From the NCBI RefSeq assembly GCF_036785885.1, contig NC_092324.1:31485001-31549000 (forward strand): DNA of 64,000 nucleotides, in the 5' to 3' direction. The notes beneath the pieces are model-generated. The model saw only the letters and a program-made list of their open reading frames with translations, made no database searches and had not been told where the DNA came from. Of this stretch, positions 1-12,589 are shown piece after piece. The stretch comes from Coffea arabica (taxonomy: Eukaryota; Streptophyta; Magnoliopsida; Gentianales; Rubiaceae). The translations under genes and the position numbers were made by a program. How positions within the stretch are numbered: position 1 is the stretch's first letter; each line of letters begins with the position of its first letter.

Positions 1-1549
1 TAGCCAAATTAGGTTTACTTTAGTTAAGTCTTAGTTCTGAGTCTTATAAGTTTATAAAAGGCATCACTTTCGTCCAATTATGAAAAAAGAAGACGATTTA
101 TGAAAGTAAATTGAGACTTCATCTTTTTTTTATTCCTTTGTGAACGCCCTTGATACAAAGTGAGTCGTGTTTCCTTTGTTTAAGTTTTGACATATCAATT
201 TAAGATCGCGTTGAATTGTGTCGCCTTTTGTCCTTCTAAATAATTTCGAGCTATCCTTGATTGGTTTATAATCCATCTTTTGTATCCATAACTTGATCAA
301 AATAGATTCTTCCGCTACCCAGTCGAATCGTTTCTTCAAGAGCAGGAGTTTGGAGATTTGAACCAATATCAATAATGAAAATTATTGTCTATTTATAAAT
401 ATAGATCTTGTTAAATTTTATCTTCATAATACATATTTTTAGATAGAGGAAAATATCCCACTCATTTTACACAATAAGGGAAAAATAAAAATTATTAGTG
501 AAAAAAAAACTATAAAAATAGTATTAAAGATTTATAGATTGTCCTTGTTTGGATTGAAGATAATTTGTAAAATTTTTAAAAATAATATTATAATACTTTT
601 TGTCATTTGATATTTGTGAAATAAAAATGTGATTAAAAAAATAAAAAGATGATTGAGAAGCTTGCTTATGATACAACAAAAAAATTTTAGTAAAATTTGT
701 AATCGAAAAAACTTTTAGTAGCATCTAATCATACTATATTAAAAAAAGACCCCAAAAACTTTTTTATCCAAATCAACCATGTTTCTCTCTTTTTTAAAAG
801 TATTACCAATAAAAAAAATGTATACTTGAATATAAAGAAACTGTCTAGCTATTAAAAAAATGCAATCATATGCACATCTATAAAGAGAAACTGACAATAT
901 TCGAGCATTTTTAGACTTTTAATAATAATTTCAATTATTATTTTTCAATAACAATTCTTGTTATTTTATCCTATTATTATGTGAAATTAGCAAGATATTT
1001 CTCTCAATCTAAAAAATATTATAATTATGGGATTAAATTTAATTAGGACCATATCTATAAATATAATTATTTTTTCATTACTATGTTAGGGATATTGATT
1101 TTTTAGACATTATTTATCTTGGATGTTATAAAATATTGGAGTTGACATTATTTGTCTTAATTGTTATAAAATATTGCAGTTGACTAATGTTTTTAATGAC
1201 AAACAAACAAATTGGTAAAAATGATGTTAGGGGATAAAGTACAACAGAGAATTAGTGGACTTAGCTATTAAGGGTATAAATATCTTTTCAACGTTACTAT
1301 TATACAACGTTAGAGTCAACTAACAATTTAGGAGATAAAGTGAGAAAAATACCATTGGGGAGCAAAGTGCAAAAATATATATACCTTAGGGGGCGTTTTT
1401 TAATTAACTCTTACAAAAATACAAAAAAAAAAAAAAAAAATTTTGTCAATCCCTTACAAAAATAAATTGTCCTGCACAAAAGTCGAAGGACAAATTACCA
1501 AATATGCCATTTGTCCAAATTAACAACGCCTGAAGGCTAGTAGTCGTTT
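1..1549. other. AT-rich intergenic DNA
   Basis: No gene is supported here. The sequence is AT-rich with short A/T runs, including an A-tract near 1423-1440. Positions about 547-771 begin with GTTTGGATT and end with ATCCAAATC, which looks like a worn hAT-type MITE, but no target duplication is clear. A minus-strand reading frame at 130-372 is open but matches nothing I recognise. Confidence 0.5.
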
Positions 1550-2113
1550 TTAGCCAAGCACATTTCATTTGTCGAAGCCGCACAAGGGTTTTTCCTTCCT
1601 CTGTTTCCTCCTCAGGGTTTTCAGGTATCTTCCATACAAACAAGACAAACGTTAACCAAAACATGGATTTTCTGGCAAGATTTTGTAATTTATTCTAGTG
1701 TAGCATGAGTTTATTTTCATGTCCTCTTTCGGTTTCAAAAATTTTAGTGAATTTTAAGTTTCAACAGCCTTTTTCCTTGTGGAGTTTGAAAAAAGTTGCT
1801 ACTTTATTGTTTCAGTAGATCTAGCAATTTTTCTAATACTGATGTCTATTCTGATTAATCAGACACTCCTTTTGGATTCTATGTATGTTAGGGTTTGATT
1901 GGCAAAACCCAGCCCCCTTTTTTGGGGATGTCTGTTTATTATTATATTTTAAAATTTTTGAAGCGCGATATGCAATTGCCATTATTGTAGATTTTGATAC
2001 TATAGCTAATTTTCTTGAATGGCTTCTTGATTTTCCAGTGTTTTGAAATTCTTCTTCCATGTCTCTCTCTCTCTCTCTGTTTTTTTTTTGGTTAAATTTG
2101 CAGGCTATTGAAG
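1550..2113 (+). other. 5' UTR of RSZ22-like gene with probable leader intron
   Basis: Just before the RSZ22-like start codon the sequence fits a leader intron. A donor follows TTTTCAG at 1625 (GTATCT), and the acceptor is AATTTGCAG at about 2095-2103, preceded by a T-rich tract and a short CT microsatellite near 2060-2080. The coding exon starts 10 bases after this acceptor. The transcription start is not visible; the pyrimidine-rich sequence around 1590-1620 would be the distal leader exon. The splice signals are seen directly; their use is inferred. Confidence 0.5.
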
Positions 2114-4722
2114 ATGTCAAGGGTGTACGTTGGGAATTTGGATCCGCGAGTCACTGAGCGGGAACTTGAAGATGAATTCCGTGTCTTTGGAGTTATAAGA
2201 AGGTAAATAATGTACGAAGTGCAATTTATATGTTTTGGCGCTATTTATGTGGTCGGTTTTGCATAAGTATTTGACCAGGAATTTTTTTTGATTGCCAATT
2301 TTTTGGCTTATGTACTTATCTGAACTTTGGGGTGATGGACTCTTGGTAAAATCTCCTTCCTTTTTTTTTTGTTTTGGTTCATCGGAGACTAGGCCTTTAC
2401 AAGGGGAGTGGGTGGAATTTCCCCTTCCTTTGGTTTTCTTGTTTGATAATGTTATACCCAAAGGAAATTCGGGAGGAAATACATTTGTAACAGCTGCTAA
2501 AACCTTTAGCTAAGGTTTTGTAGATACTTTTTTTTTGGGTTGGGAGGTTTTTAAATGCTTGGACTTTATTTTCATTGGTGATTGCGCATGCTAATATATT
2601 GAACAACATATGTGCCAGCACATGATCAGATACAAGTCCTTAGAACATATACCAGATAGCATAGTTTCCATGTTCAATTTCTTCTGGCTGGGATTTTGAA
2701 GTTAAATATGTGTTGTTTGTCCACCTCTATTGCAAATATGCTGTGGTTGCTTCACTTGATTATTTTAATCATCTTGGGATGTGAAGATAGATGGGGATAA
2801 GACAAATGTCTTCGGTGACCGTGTAGATAAACCTGTTTCCCGAGCGATATAGTATAGAATGCATAGGGAACAAGATACTAAGGTAGAGTGTGGTAATTAT
2901 TGAAAGAAATGTGAATCACACAATTTCTTTTTGAAGTAGCACTCATTGAAGCATGTATTTGAAATGTCAACAGCAGCTACACCATATTTAGACTGGAATG
3001 CTTTTCAATCTGGAGATAGAATATGAGCACATGATGTGTGTTACAAATTTAACTGGTGTCTTGGTTTGAGTGGGATCATCACATTTGCTTGAAAAGATTT
3101 AAAATTTGTGCACTGAAATTTTGGGGCTTATGTTTGTTCCTCATGGTCTATCTTTTAGTCACGTTTAAATGTTGTACTAATTTATGTTGTTCATCAAATT
3201 TTAAATGCAGTGTTTGGGTTGCAAGAAGGCCCCCTGGCTATGCATTTATAGATTTTGATGACAGGAGAGATGCACAAGATGCAATTCGTGAACTAGATGG
3301 TATGCCTTTTAATCTTCTACGGTGGACCCATTTTCCTTGTTACTTTTGCAATAAGGTCGTCAGTATAATTTTCTGGTTTCTCTAATTGGACCTGATGACG
3401 TATTTTCAAACTTTCAGTTTCTCGTCAGGAGCTATGTCTACATTGGTCAAAGCAAATATGAAATATTCTCTTCATGTATAGTTTTTATGTTGCAGTTTCT
3501 ATTATGATTAAAAGTTCTGTGGCCTTGTTTTACTAGGTAAGAATGGATGGAGAGTTGAACTTTCTCATAATTCTAGAGGTGGAGGAGGTGGTGGACGTGG
3601 AGGGGGTCGTGGTCGGTCTGGGGGTTCTGACTTGAAGTGTTACGAGTGTGGTGAGCCTGGTCATTTTGCTCGTGAGTGCCGGCTTCGTGGAGGATCAGGA
3701 AGGCGTCGCAGCCGCAGCCCTCCTCCCAGATATCGGAGGAGCCCTAGTTATGGGCGAAGGTGAGATATTGATATGAATTTGTATTAGTACATTTTGTAAC
3801 ATGTGCAGTAGATATGAATGCCGATTTATCTATTTTGTAAAACATGCAGTAGATACATGTACTATGTCTTGCTTGGTGTCTTGTATGTGCTTGAGGCCCT
3901 TTATGTGCTTTGCTTGAAGAAATATAAGCTGACAGATCAATTATATTTTAGTAGCATCTTGAGAAAAGAGGAAAAGCTAGGGAAACAATGCAGTGGTTGC
4001 AAGACATGGGGTTCATCTGCATGCATGATTGACTTCATCTTCTTCTCTTGCTATTATTTCTAATGCTTTTTGAGGGTTCAAGCAGGAGTTACAGTCCTCG
4101 TGCGCGATCCCCTAGGCGCCGCAGTTTGTCTCCTCGTGGTCGCAGCTACAGCAGGTCACCTTATCGTGGGCGAGATGAGGTGCCTTATGCTAATGGGTAA
4201 AGTTCTCTCCATAGCTTGCAATCTGTTTCTTTTGGGTTCCTAGTATTTAATATACTTATTGCTTCATTAGGCTTGTATTTGATGTGTGGAGTTTGTCTGA
4301 ATAAAAGTATAATTAGAAGGTAAATGTAGGAGAGGATATTTATTGCCAAGTGGGGAGGAAATAAGATAGCAAGTTCTATTATCATCATGAATTTAGATGT
4401 TTCTAGTTCATTCATTGGTTGTTACACATCACTTGTAATCTCTATTTTCATGAATAAATATGCTCTCATACTGATGATGTTATGTTCCAATGTGGAGCCA
4501 TATATTAATATGATGTTGAAAGTCTGGGGATCTGATTGCATGAATATTCAGAAAACCCCAGCAATAATTAGCTTGAAGATAGTGTCACATCTTTAGGATG
4601 CTTCTTAATTTCAGGCTATGATGAATAGATCAGAACAGTGGGTATTATTACATCGTTCTCACTTCTTGCTATTCCTATTGTGCAGAAATGGTCTCAGAGA
4701 TCGTCGCAGAAGCAGGAGCTGA
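2114..4722 (+). CDS. RSZ22: SR splicing factor, RSZ22-type (RRM, zinc knuckle, RS tail)
   Basis: Pre-mRNA splicing factor of the plant RSZ (9G8-like) subfamily, expected in nuclear speckles, binding exonic RNA and recruiting spliceosome parts through its RS tail. Coding exons: 2114-2202, 3211-3299, 3537-3759, 4086-4196 and 4686-4722, all GT-AG, giving 182 aa. Residues 1 to about 72 form an RRM with RNP2 VYVGNL (4-9) and RNP1 YAFIDFDD (40-47). A glycine/arginine hinge (74-90) leads to one CCHC knuckle, [14 protein letters not shown] (94-107). The remainder is an SR/RS-rich tail. The start is the first ATG after the leader intron and fits the family N-terminus MSRVYVGNL. It is slightly shorter than Arabidopsis RSZ22 (about 200 aa) because the RS tail is shorter. 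Introns 1 and 4 are long (about 1.0 and 0.5 kb). The family is often alternatively spliced, though nothing here proves that. Single-knuckle RSZ is certain; RSZ21 versus RSZ22 is less so. Confidence 0.93.
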
Positions 4723-6878
4723 GTGTAGAAAATTCTGTATTTGACTCAATCCGGAAGTTTTTGCAATAGTGTGTTTAATATGCATGGAATTAGTTACAAC
4801 TCTGTAATCGGGGTGACGTCCTCGGCTTCAACTCGTGGATTTGGTTAAGTTTCTTTCGTACTTCAGTATCAAGTTGGTTAGTTTTCCTTCCCTTAATCCT
4901 TCTCTGGCTTTTGCCTTAGAACAAATAGATCTAGTATCTTAGTGGCATTTGGATTCTATGTTTGCTGATATAGTTTGTGAAAAGTAAAGAGTTCAAGTGA
5001 ACGCTGCTAAAAATTTATGCTTTTTGTTTCTGTATCGAGGTGTCTACGTGGTTCTGCTTCATTGGTTTTCTGCTTCTACACTCCCTGTTGGTTTCCTTCT
5101 TCACTGCCCTGCGGTGGGATCTCCAATTTGAATGATTGTGGATCCCAACTGGCTGCGTTGCTAGATGGTTCTGTTTCATTGATTCTGCGGCTATGACGCC
5201 TCACCTCACTTGTAGTGGTAGATCTTTATATTCTTTTATGACAAGCGGCATCAAATACTTTTGGCAGGTAATCTGTTCAAGAAAAGATGGGGTCTTTTTT
5301 CTGAACTAATATTAAAATATTATCTTAATTGGGTTTATAGGCTTTTCGAGTAACACCTAAGTTTGAATCATGAAATATGATATCCATGTAGAAAACAGCC
5401 CCCTTTAGCTAACTAAATAGAGCCTGAACTAGTTCTCTTTTTACCTGCTAATTTTTTTTTGAAATTCATTTTTTTTTTGGGGTTCTGCAGCTGTCTAGCT
5501 AGTTTGTTATCCTAACTAACTGCAGGAAAAATTAGCTTGTTTACTTGTTACTGCAAGCTTTCACTTTTTTGTGATAAGATCAGATTACCCTCCTTGACCC
5601 CCCTTCAGCCAAACTTTGAGCACCTAAATCTTTTGATGAGAAGGCCTTTCTTGAAATGGTCATGTTATTGTTTAAGTTAAACATTGGAGTTTACTTGAAA
5701 CTGTCTTCTGGACACTGGTCCAAATATGTCATCCAAGAATTATTGGATTTTCCTTCAAAATTATCATGCTTTGTATTAGTAGTTGTGGTGGATGAATTTT
5801 TCTATAAAGGTATTGTTGAACTTCTAAGAAAGGGGCATAGATATAGAGGACCAGCGCTTTTGTCCGGGTTGTTTGAGATGATTTGCTCGACTCTGCCGAG
5901 ATCTCAGTGTCTTGATTGAGGTTGTCGCTTCGGATAGGACCATCTGTGGTTGATCATCTGTCATTCATCCAGCTTTTTATTTTACGGTTGGCATCCAACT
6001 TCGGTTTTGTAACTCAAATTGTTGCTGTAGGCATTGTAATCTTCTCTTCCAGTTTCTGAAAGCTCAAGCCATCAAGAATAACTTTACCAGCTTCTTGCGT
6101 TACATTTGCTGTAGATGTTTTGGCTAAGAGATTTCCTTGTCTTGGAAGCAGTTTCTGATTCTTTGTGCTCTGAATGATTTGTGCTGGTTCAGTTTTTAAT
6201 TCTCACCTGAATGAACAATGACTACACATTAAGAGTTCAGAATTAGGATTGATTTTGGGGAAGATGACCAACATTTACTAGATAGGGTAGTGGTGCACAG
6301 TTTTGCACATTGGTACATTAAAGTTGTTTAAATTGCGTGGTAAATCACGCAAATAATTTATATTCTAGTTAACCAAGTCGTGTATATATCTATGTTTTGG
6401 AACTTGGATCAGGTAATGATTCAGTGGAAACACTAAACTCAGGCATCGGCGGTCAATGGGTTTGATTGGTTGGGTTGGGAGTGAAATAGGATGACATCAT
6501 AAATATGATATAAATATATATTAATGATATGTAATCAAAATGATGTATAAAAATTCCTCTTAGATTGGTGGTACAACTCTGTATACATGTTAGATGAGTT
6601 TAGATTGAGTCCAAAAGGGCTCTACTTGAAAATTTTTTAAAGTTATAACTAAAAATAAAATTTAGAAAATATAATAGGCTAATTTTGCACTTTGTTAAAA
6701 TAATAAGGATCAAAATAAAATTATGAAAAGTTTTAGGATACTCTAGGCAAATAAATGCTAAGCCTAGTCCGTGCTCCTTGTTTCTTATTATGCAGCCGTC
6801 AATTCCTTTATTTTTTTTCCTCTTTTCTTCGTTTCTTCTTCTTTGTTGTTTCTTATTTGTTTCTCCTCGTTTTTTCAA
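4723..6878. other. RSZ22-like 3' UTR and intergenic DNA
   Basis: The first few hundred bases after the stop codon are presumably the 3' UTR. Beyond that I see no conserved coding signal. The open frame at 5656-5919 has no recognisable domain. A pyrimidine-rich stretch at about 6795-6875 precedes the MITE at 6879. Nothing else is supported. Confidence 0.5.
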
Positions 6879-7756
6879 GGGAAAATTTCAGAAATCTCCC
6901 TTGAGATTTTTAATTATTTCACTGGCCTCCTTGGTTTTAAAAATGATGCTGCTAACTTCCTTGAAGTTTATTAACTTGTAAAATTTAGGTCCAATTAACA
7001 ATTAAAAAGTAGAGAGAAATAAATATGATTTTATAATTGTTCCTCATCTATTAAATTGTTTAATTAATCTAATATATTTCTAAACAATAAAGAAAAGATT
7101 AGAATTTGTTGTTTATTATAAAGGATTAAATTATATATGACATCAAAAATAGTATATCATTCTATATATTTTATTTAATGTAAGATTTAAATTGCTTTTT
7201 TTAGTTACAAATTTGTTATCAAATATGATCAACAACAAATAATCAGAAAATTTGTAATCAAAATATTATAAAGAGTGAATTTTAATATCAGAAAAATCTT
7301 AGCATTTGACGTTAACATGTTGACAAGAATATTTATGATATTAATTTTGTTCTCTGTAATATTTTAGTTGCAAATTTTTTGATTATTTGTTGTTGATTAT
7401 GGTTAATAATGGGTATATAATTGAAAAGAGTAATTTGAATCTTGTATTAAGTAAAAAATATAAAATGATATACTATTTTTTGATATTATATGTGATTTAC
7501 TCTCTGATGTTAAATAATAAATTTTAGTGATTTTTTAATGTGTAAGCTGGTATTAAATTAATTAAATACTGTAGTAGATGAGGGGTGATGATAAAATCAT
7601 ATTTTTTTCTCTCTCCTAATATTACTTTTTGATTATTGATTGGGTGTAAATGTTACAAGATAATTAAGTTCAAGGGAGGTTAGTGTAATTTTTGAAATAT
7701 GGAGGGAGGCCAGTGAAATAATAAAAAATCTTAGGGAAGGTTTCTAAAATTATCCC
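6879..7756. mobile_element. MULE-type foldback MITE (GGGA..TTTCAG family), copy 1
   Basis: An 878-bp element with long terminal inverted repeats. The left end GGGAAAATTTCAGAAATC pairs with the right end, which ends ...AAAATTATCCC at 7756. The arms stay complementary almost to the middle (for example TTTCACTGGCCTCC near 6917-6932 against GGAGGCCAGTGAAA near 7705-7720), so a transcript would fold into one long hairpin. Flanks 6870-6878 (TTTTTTCAA) and 7757-7765 (TTTTTTAAA) agree at 8 of 9 bases, fitting the 9-bp duplication of Mutator-like elements. No transposase is encoded, so it is non-autonomous. A same-family copy of nearly equal length lies at 30527-31415. Confidence 0.8.
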
Positions 7757-10624
7757 TTTTTTAAATCACACACAAGCTAGACTTTGGTAAGTTGAACCCG
7801 TTCTACTTAACTTCTATTCTGGAATCTTTTGTCTTCATTATTTTTTGTTTCCCTCTCTTTTCTTTTTCCTTCTTTGCTCCTTTTTCTTTTCCTCCTATTT
7901 GATTATAAATCTTTCAAGAACTTAGTTGCGTGAAATTGGGCTTAGGGAATTTAAAGAACGAATTTTTTCTTTAGATTCATTCTTCTGCAGATCCGGCTGC
8001 CTAACATTGATTCTGATCAGATCTGTTCTTAACGCTAGTCAAAGATGGAAGAAAGAAAGGGTCACCAGAATAAGAAAAATGTACAAACCAGGTTCTAATC
8101 GAATTTACCAGTTTCTGGTCAAATCCAATTTTTGATCGAGTTTTTAAGAGGCAATTTTTTAGGAAGGTTCGGACTGGATGTCTGGTTGGTATTCAGTTCA
8201 ATTGATTGGTCGGGTCCGAATTTAAAAACATGTGTGTATGTTAGCAAAAGAAAAATGTGTCTGTCATGTCTCTTTTGGGAATAAATAGTTTAATCGTTTG
8301 AGGAGTGTGAAATTTTGTGTTCTAGCTCGGTCATATTCTCCAGATATAATCTGGGAATTTAGGTTGGTCAAGCAGCTGGGTGAGACATTATTTGTTTACC
8401 TGTATATGTTTTGCCAAGTGTACGTCAAAGCAATCAAATTGGTACTCTTGGATTTTGCAATTACAGAAGCTACATTTTCCTATTTGTGACCTTTTATAAC
8501 TTGGGTTAAATGTCATGGACTCTTACATTGAATGTAGCTATGATGGTACGTATTAAACAACTGTGCCATGGTTGCCTGGGACGGAGTGTGCGAGCTTGCA
8601 AACTTCTGTAGTTTGGAATCGATTTTTGGCGTAGAATTATGTAATGGGAATAGAATTTTTGCCCTTGGAAGTTTTTGCTACTTCTCATACCCCCCAAAAA
8701 AAAAAAAGATAATCTTTGTCGTCTCCAATAAAAAAAATTAAAAAAGGTCCAACATGTGTGAGTTTTCCTCAGGGATAATCTTTTTTTTTTTAGGTTGTGA
8801 AATAATGAATCAATTAACAATTTATTGGGCCTAAGTATTTTTATATAAGTCGTATGAAGAAAAAAGTGAGAAGAATTGTATAATTGCGTATTGCAGAACA
8901 TTACCAAACTTGTACAGAGAGAGAGAGAGGAATTACATAATCGCATGATTAGTTTCAAGGTTTCTTGGTATTGCATAACTTACTACAGTCTCCTTAAGCT
9001 CCCCTTTTCTCCTAGATTAGGATAGAGTAGGTTATACAAATGTATTTGCTGACAAACAAAAAAAGAATAAAATTTGATGAAGTGTTTTGTCTTATTGCAC
9101 TAATAGTATACCAATTGGTGGAATATAATGTAAATAGATAAAATGGAAAAAAAATAATGATGTTTTAGGACAATAATGGGCACAAATCTGCACTGGGACG
9201 TTTCTTCCTCTTGAGCAAGACTTAATGAAAGGAAGGGCATCAGGCCCCCCTTATGGCTTCACCTACTATTTGTTTAAGATGAGCTGCCAATTCTATAACA
9301 ATTCAGACAATTCAGAACTTTACCATATTTTCAAGCTTTTTGAAAAGAAATATTAGGGACCCAAATTAGCAATTTTCCCGTCAACAATTTGATTGTAAGC
9401 ATTTTATGCTTGTAGATCTAGTTCACTGGTCTTTGATCAGACCTAATAACAAAAAATTAGCTTGCTATAAATGTTTTAGAAAACAAAGTATTTGGGACAT
9501 AAAGATCCCTAAAGTATGCCAATGTTGCTAATTAATCTCAGAAGGCTAAAGGATCCTAATTAGATTGTAAGTTTGTAACAATAATTTTTGAAAACTAGGC
9601 AGGACTCGAATTAGTTGAGTGATTGAAACTTGACGATGACAATGCCTTTGATTCTCATACTTACTAAAAAGACAAAAGAAATTCTAATAGTATAGAGATA
9701 TCAATAAGCCAGTTACAAAATTAAAAGGGATTTGGGATTTCAAGAAATATTGCACCGTACAAGGTGTGCATTAACTCAACAAATTGAGCCAACGGCTTGT
9801 TGAATTGTTCGTCATCACAAAGGCCTTAAATACTTTTATGGGGTGGGAGGTCAAAACTTTGAACTTTATCTCTTATCAATTACTACTTAATATGTGACTT
9901 CTTTTAAATTCAATGATGTTTAATGCATTCATTTGATTCAATGGTGGTCAGTCTCCATCAGTTCTTATGATTCTTTTGGATCTGTCCCTTCTCTTGTAGC
10001 CAATGTATGACTAAAAAACTAACAATAATAATAACACAACAAATTTAGGCACTATGACATTAAGCGTTGATACTAAGATAATGACATGTAAAAGTATAAC
10101 AAAATTTGTCACTCATAAATAATTGTGTTTCTTAATCAATTCCATTTAACAAATTTCATATCATTCCCATTTGATCCATCAATTTTACGGTGCAATTGCA
10201 AAGCATCCTGGCCGCAAAGTTTGTGCTAGCTGTGTAGGAATCCCAGTACGTTATCTTTATGATGTGGACCACTTTTAGAAATTGGTCATTCGTTAACAGA
10301 AGTATCATGCCAAATTTGATCCAGTAACCGATTGCGAGATTCTTCAAACTTCTTAAAAATTTAAAATGGTAGCGGAAAGTTTAACATTTTTTAATGCAGG
10401 ACTGCTTACAATTTCTCCCACCTTGCTGACCAATCCAACCTCCCTTAAACTTTAATAGAATTTTTTTTTGGGAGAATATCGAGAAACAAAAAAGAGAACT
10501 ATTTCTACCACTAGATATTTTAAAGTCTTTCTCAAAATCAAATTTTAAGTCTCATCAAGTAAGATTTCGAGAGCCCAAAGAAAAACTCAACGAAAAGGAA
10601 AGAATCTATCACTCTATGCCAAAA
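7757..10624. other. Intergenic DNA
   Basis: There is no supported gene. Open frames at 7926-8135, 8298-8489 and 8506-8976 lack domains or codon bias and are treated as chance. A short GA microsatellite lies near 8917-8931. I see no terminal repeats or target duplications in this stretch. Confidence 0.5.
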
Positions 10625-10633
10625 TATAATAAA

Positions 10634-12327
10634 GGGTAAAAAGTTCCAGTGGCCCTCAAACTATTAGTTGGATGAACTTTTGATCCCCAAACAATTAAAA
10701 GTGAATTTTTGGCTCCCGATCTATCCAAAGTACAAAATGTTAGACCTTCTGTCAAATTTAGCAGTTAATACCAACGGAAACTACAATCACGTGAGACGCA
10801 CGTTGAAATACGAAGGGTATTTTTGTCCACAACAAGCTGTGTTTCAATCGGTAAAATGGGACTTCTTCGTGAACAGAGTTGAACAAAGAAAAACTCCGTT
10901 GCAGCGGGAAATTCATGCGGTTTTGTGAATCATATCGGAAGAAAAGAGTAAAATAGAAAATCCGAAAGGATTAGTAAGCTTGCAGAACTAGCCTCTTACT
11001 GAGCCTCTTGATTTCTCTATCCATTTGACCAGTAAGTATCAATCTAAACATCTTGAAATCACACAAAAAGGACCAAAAGTGATGCCCAAAAGTTGCAGGA
11101 ACATTTCCTTCCACAAAAGAATGGCTATACCATGCCAAGTCATATCCCAACAAGGGCACAAGGATCACAAACCACCAGTTGAAAAGCATTGAATATATCA
11201 AGCAAATAATGCTACAAAGCGTGCCCATGATTCATGTAAAATAGCCAAAACTCCTCCACGCTTCGGAAATTCATACCTCAAATGCAGTCAGAGATCGGCC
11301 CGGATCAAAACTGTGGGGAAAAAGGGATCGATCTTTCCGATGGAAGAGATGGAAAGAAGCCCACAACAGGCCCAAATCAGATAGTATATTTCATTGTAGT
11401 ATACTCGATAAAACTGTTTTGCAATGGAAATTCCAATCTCAGCTAGAAGTTTGATTCAATTCCAGTGTGAAAGATCAACAAGTTTTGGGAGTTGCTGAAA
11501 TGCCCAAAAGGTTGATAATATTCAGCTAAAATTGGGTTAGGGGCTGGGATGCAAGATGATATTTTGGATCGATACGGATGAAGAGCAAATAGGGTTTGAC
11601 CGATATTTTGTAGAATAGAATTTGGCAAGATGACGCTGGAGAGGGAATCCTTCCACCCACTGATTACAAGTAGTTTGACTGTTTGTTTGGGATGTTCGAG
11701 AAATTAAGCTACCCAAAATATAAATGGGAAAGGTGGGTGAGGTTAGGGGTTTCAAGGGTGGATGGTAGCTCACTCAATTTCATCTGAAAGAATTTAGGGG
11801 CAATAATCTATGAAGAGAACAAAGGAGGTTCGAAGGCTCATCCCGATCCCATCTGCAACAGGGATCAACATTGTTTATATCACTCCTTCAAAGACGTGTG
11901 ATTGCACGCACACCCCGACACAGCAGAAATTCCAAGTGATTGGTCCCTGGGCCTTTGGTCACTCTTTGCTCTCCACTCCATTTTGCATCACCGTCTACTT
12001 CCACGGTGTTGATAGTTGGGAAGTTGCAGCAATCGCCAACAATGGTAGAGGAAGAGATATTGGTAAAAGTAAACGATTTGGTTAAAATTATTTTTCACTC
12101 CATATTTTACCGAGTGGAACACAGCTCATTATGGACAAAAATGCCCTTCATATTTCGGTGTGAGACTCATGTGGTCGTAGTTTCCGTCAATATCAACTGC
12201 TGAATTTGACAGAAGGTCTAACATTTTGTACTTTGAATAGATTGGGGGCCAAAAGTTTACTTCTAATTGTTTGGGGATCAAAAGTTCATCCGGCTAATAG
12301 TTTGAGGGCTACTGGGACTTTTTGCCC
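10634..12327. mobile_element. Pack-MULE carrying a captured DUF962 gene fragment
   Basis: A 1694-bp Mutator-like element without transposase. Terminal inverted repeats of about 226 bp run 10634-10859 and 12102-12327: the left tip GGGTAAAAAGTTCCAGTGGC pairs with the right tip, whose reverse complement starts GGGCAAAAAGTCCCAGTAGC. A perfect 9-bp target duplication, TATAATAAA, flanks it (10625-10633 and 12328-12336). The interior (about 10960-11790) is a minus-strand copy of host gene sequence (see 10971-11274), which makes it a Pack-MULE by definition. Movement would need transposase in trans. The arms have diverged modestly, so the insertion is not very recent. Confidence 0.9.
10971..11274 (-). 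pseudogene. Captured DUF962 (Mpo1-like) gene fragment inside the Pack-MULE
   Basis: An open frame at 10971-11228 encodes 85 aa with the DUF962/YGL010w family signature: hydrophobic segments around NWWFVILVPLLGY, then AWYSHSFVEGNVPATFG, then WSFLCDFKMFRLILTGQMDR. The normal plant protein starts MNFRS.EEFW.FY; that start is present upstream at 11274 (MNFRSVEEFWLFYMNHG) but in another frame, and roughly a dozen expected residues between the two parts are missing. The copied gene therefore has an internal deletion with a frameshift and is probably not functional as a full protein. A protein from the inner ATG at 11228 remains possible. Sequence at about 11280-11790 is probably the captured leader and promoter. 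The family acts in membrane lipid (fatty acid 2-hydroxylation product) metabolism in yeast; the plant role is not known to me. Confidence 0.8.
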
Positions 12328-12336
12328 TATAATAAA

Positions 12337-12589
12337 CTTCTGTAACAATCCAGAAGTATCTAAAATCTTGGACTAATTCAACTTACACCATATTGAAAAA
12401 TGTTCTTTCTAGCAAAAGAACAGAAAAAAAAAATCTCTGAGCCCTCAAACTGTTTTTCTGTTTTAATTTATTTTGTTAATTATTATATCTAATGTATTGT
12501 GGATTAGGTTATATACTAGAATTTTGACCCGTGCTATGCACCAATTAACATTTCAAATCAAAATAGTAAAATTATTTTTGTGAGAAAAA
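12337..12589. other. Short AT-rich spacer
   Basis: This lies between the Pack-MULE right target duplication and the tandem duplication. Around 12510-12545 it contains TTGACCCGTGCTATGCAC, a phrase that recurs at the ends of plant transposable elements, but I find no partner end. No gene is seen. Confidence 0.35.

Noticed and set aside
130..372. 80-codon minus-strand open frame in the left flank
   Set aside because: No recognisable domain, no adjoining exons and no codon bias; it may be an old element fragment, but that cannot be supported.
5656..5919. Possible extra gene downstream of RSZ22-like
   Set aside because: 87 codons without a motif, no plausible splice partners, and an AT-rich leader; nothing supports a product.
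8506..8976. 156-codon minus-strand open frame, one of the longest single frames outside genes
   Set aside because: The translation has no domain, is broken up by low-complexity parts and overlaps A/T and GA runs. Treated as chance.
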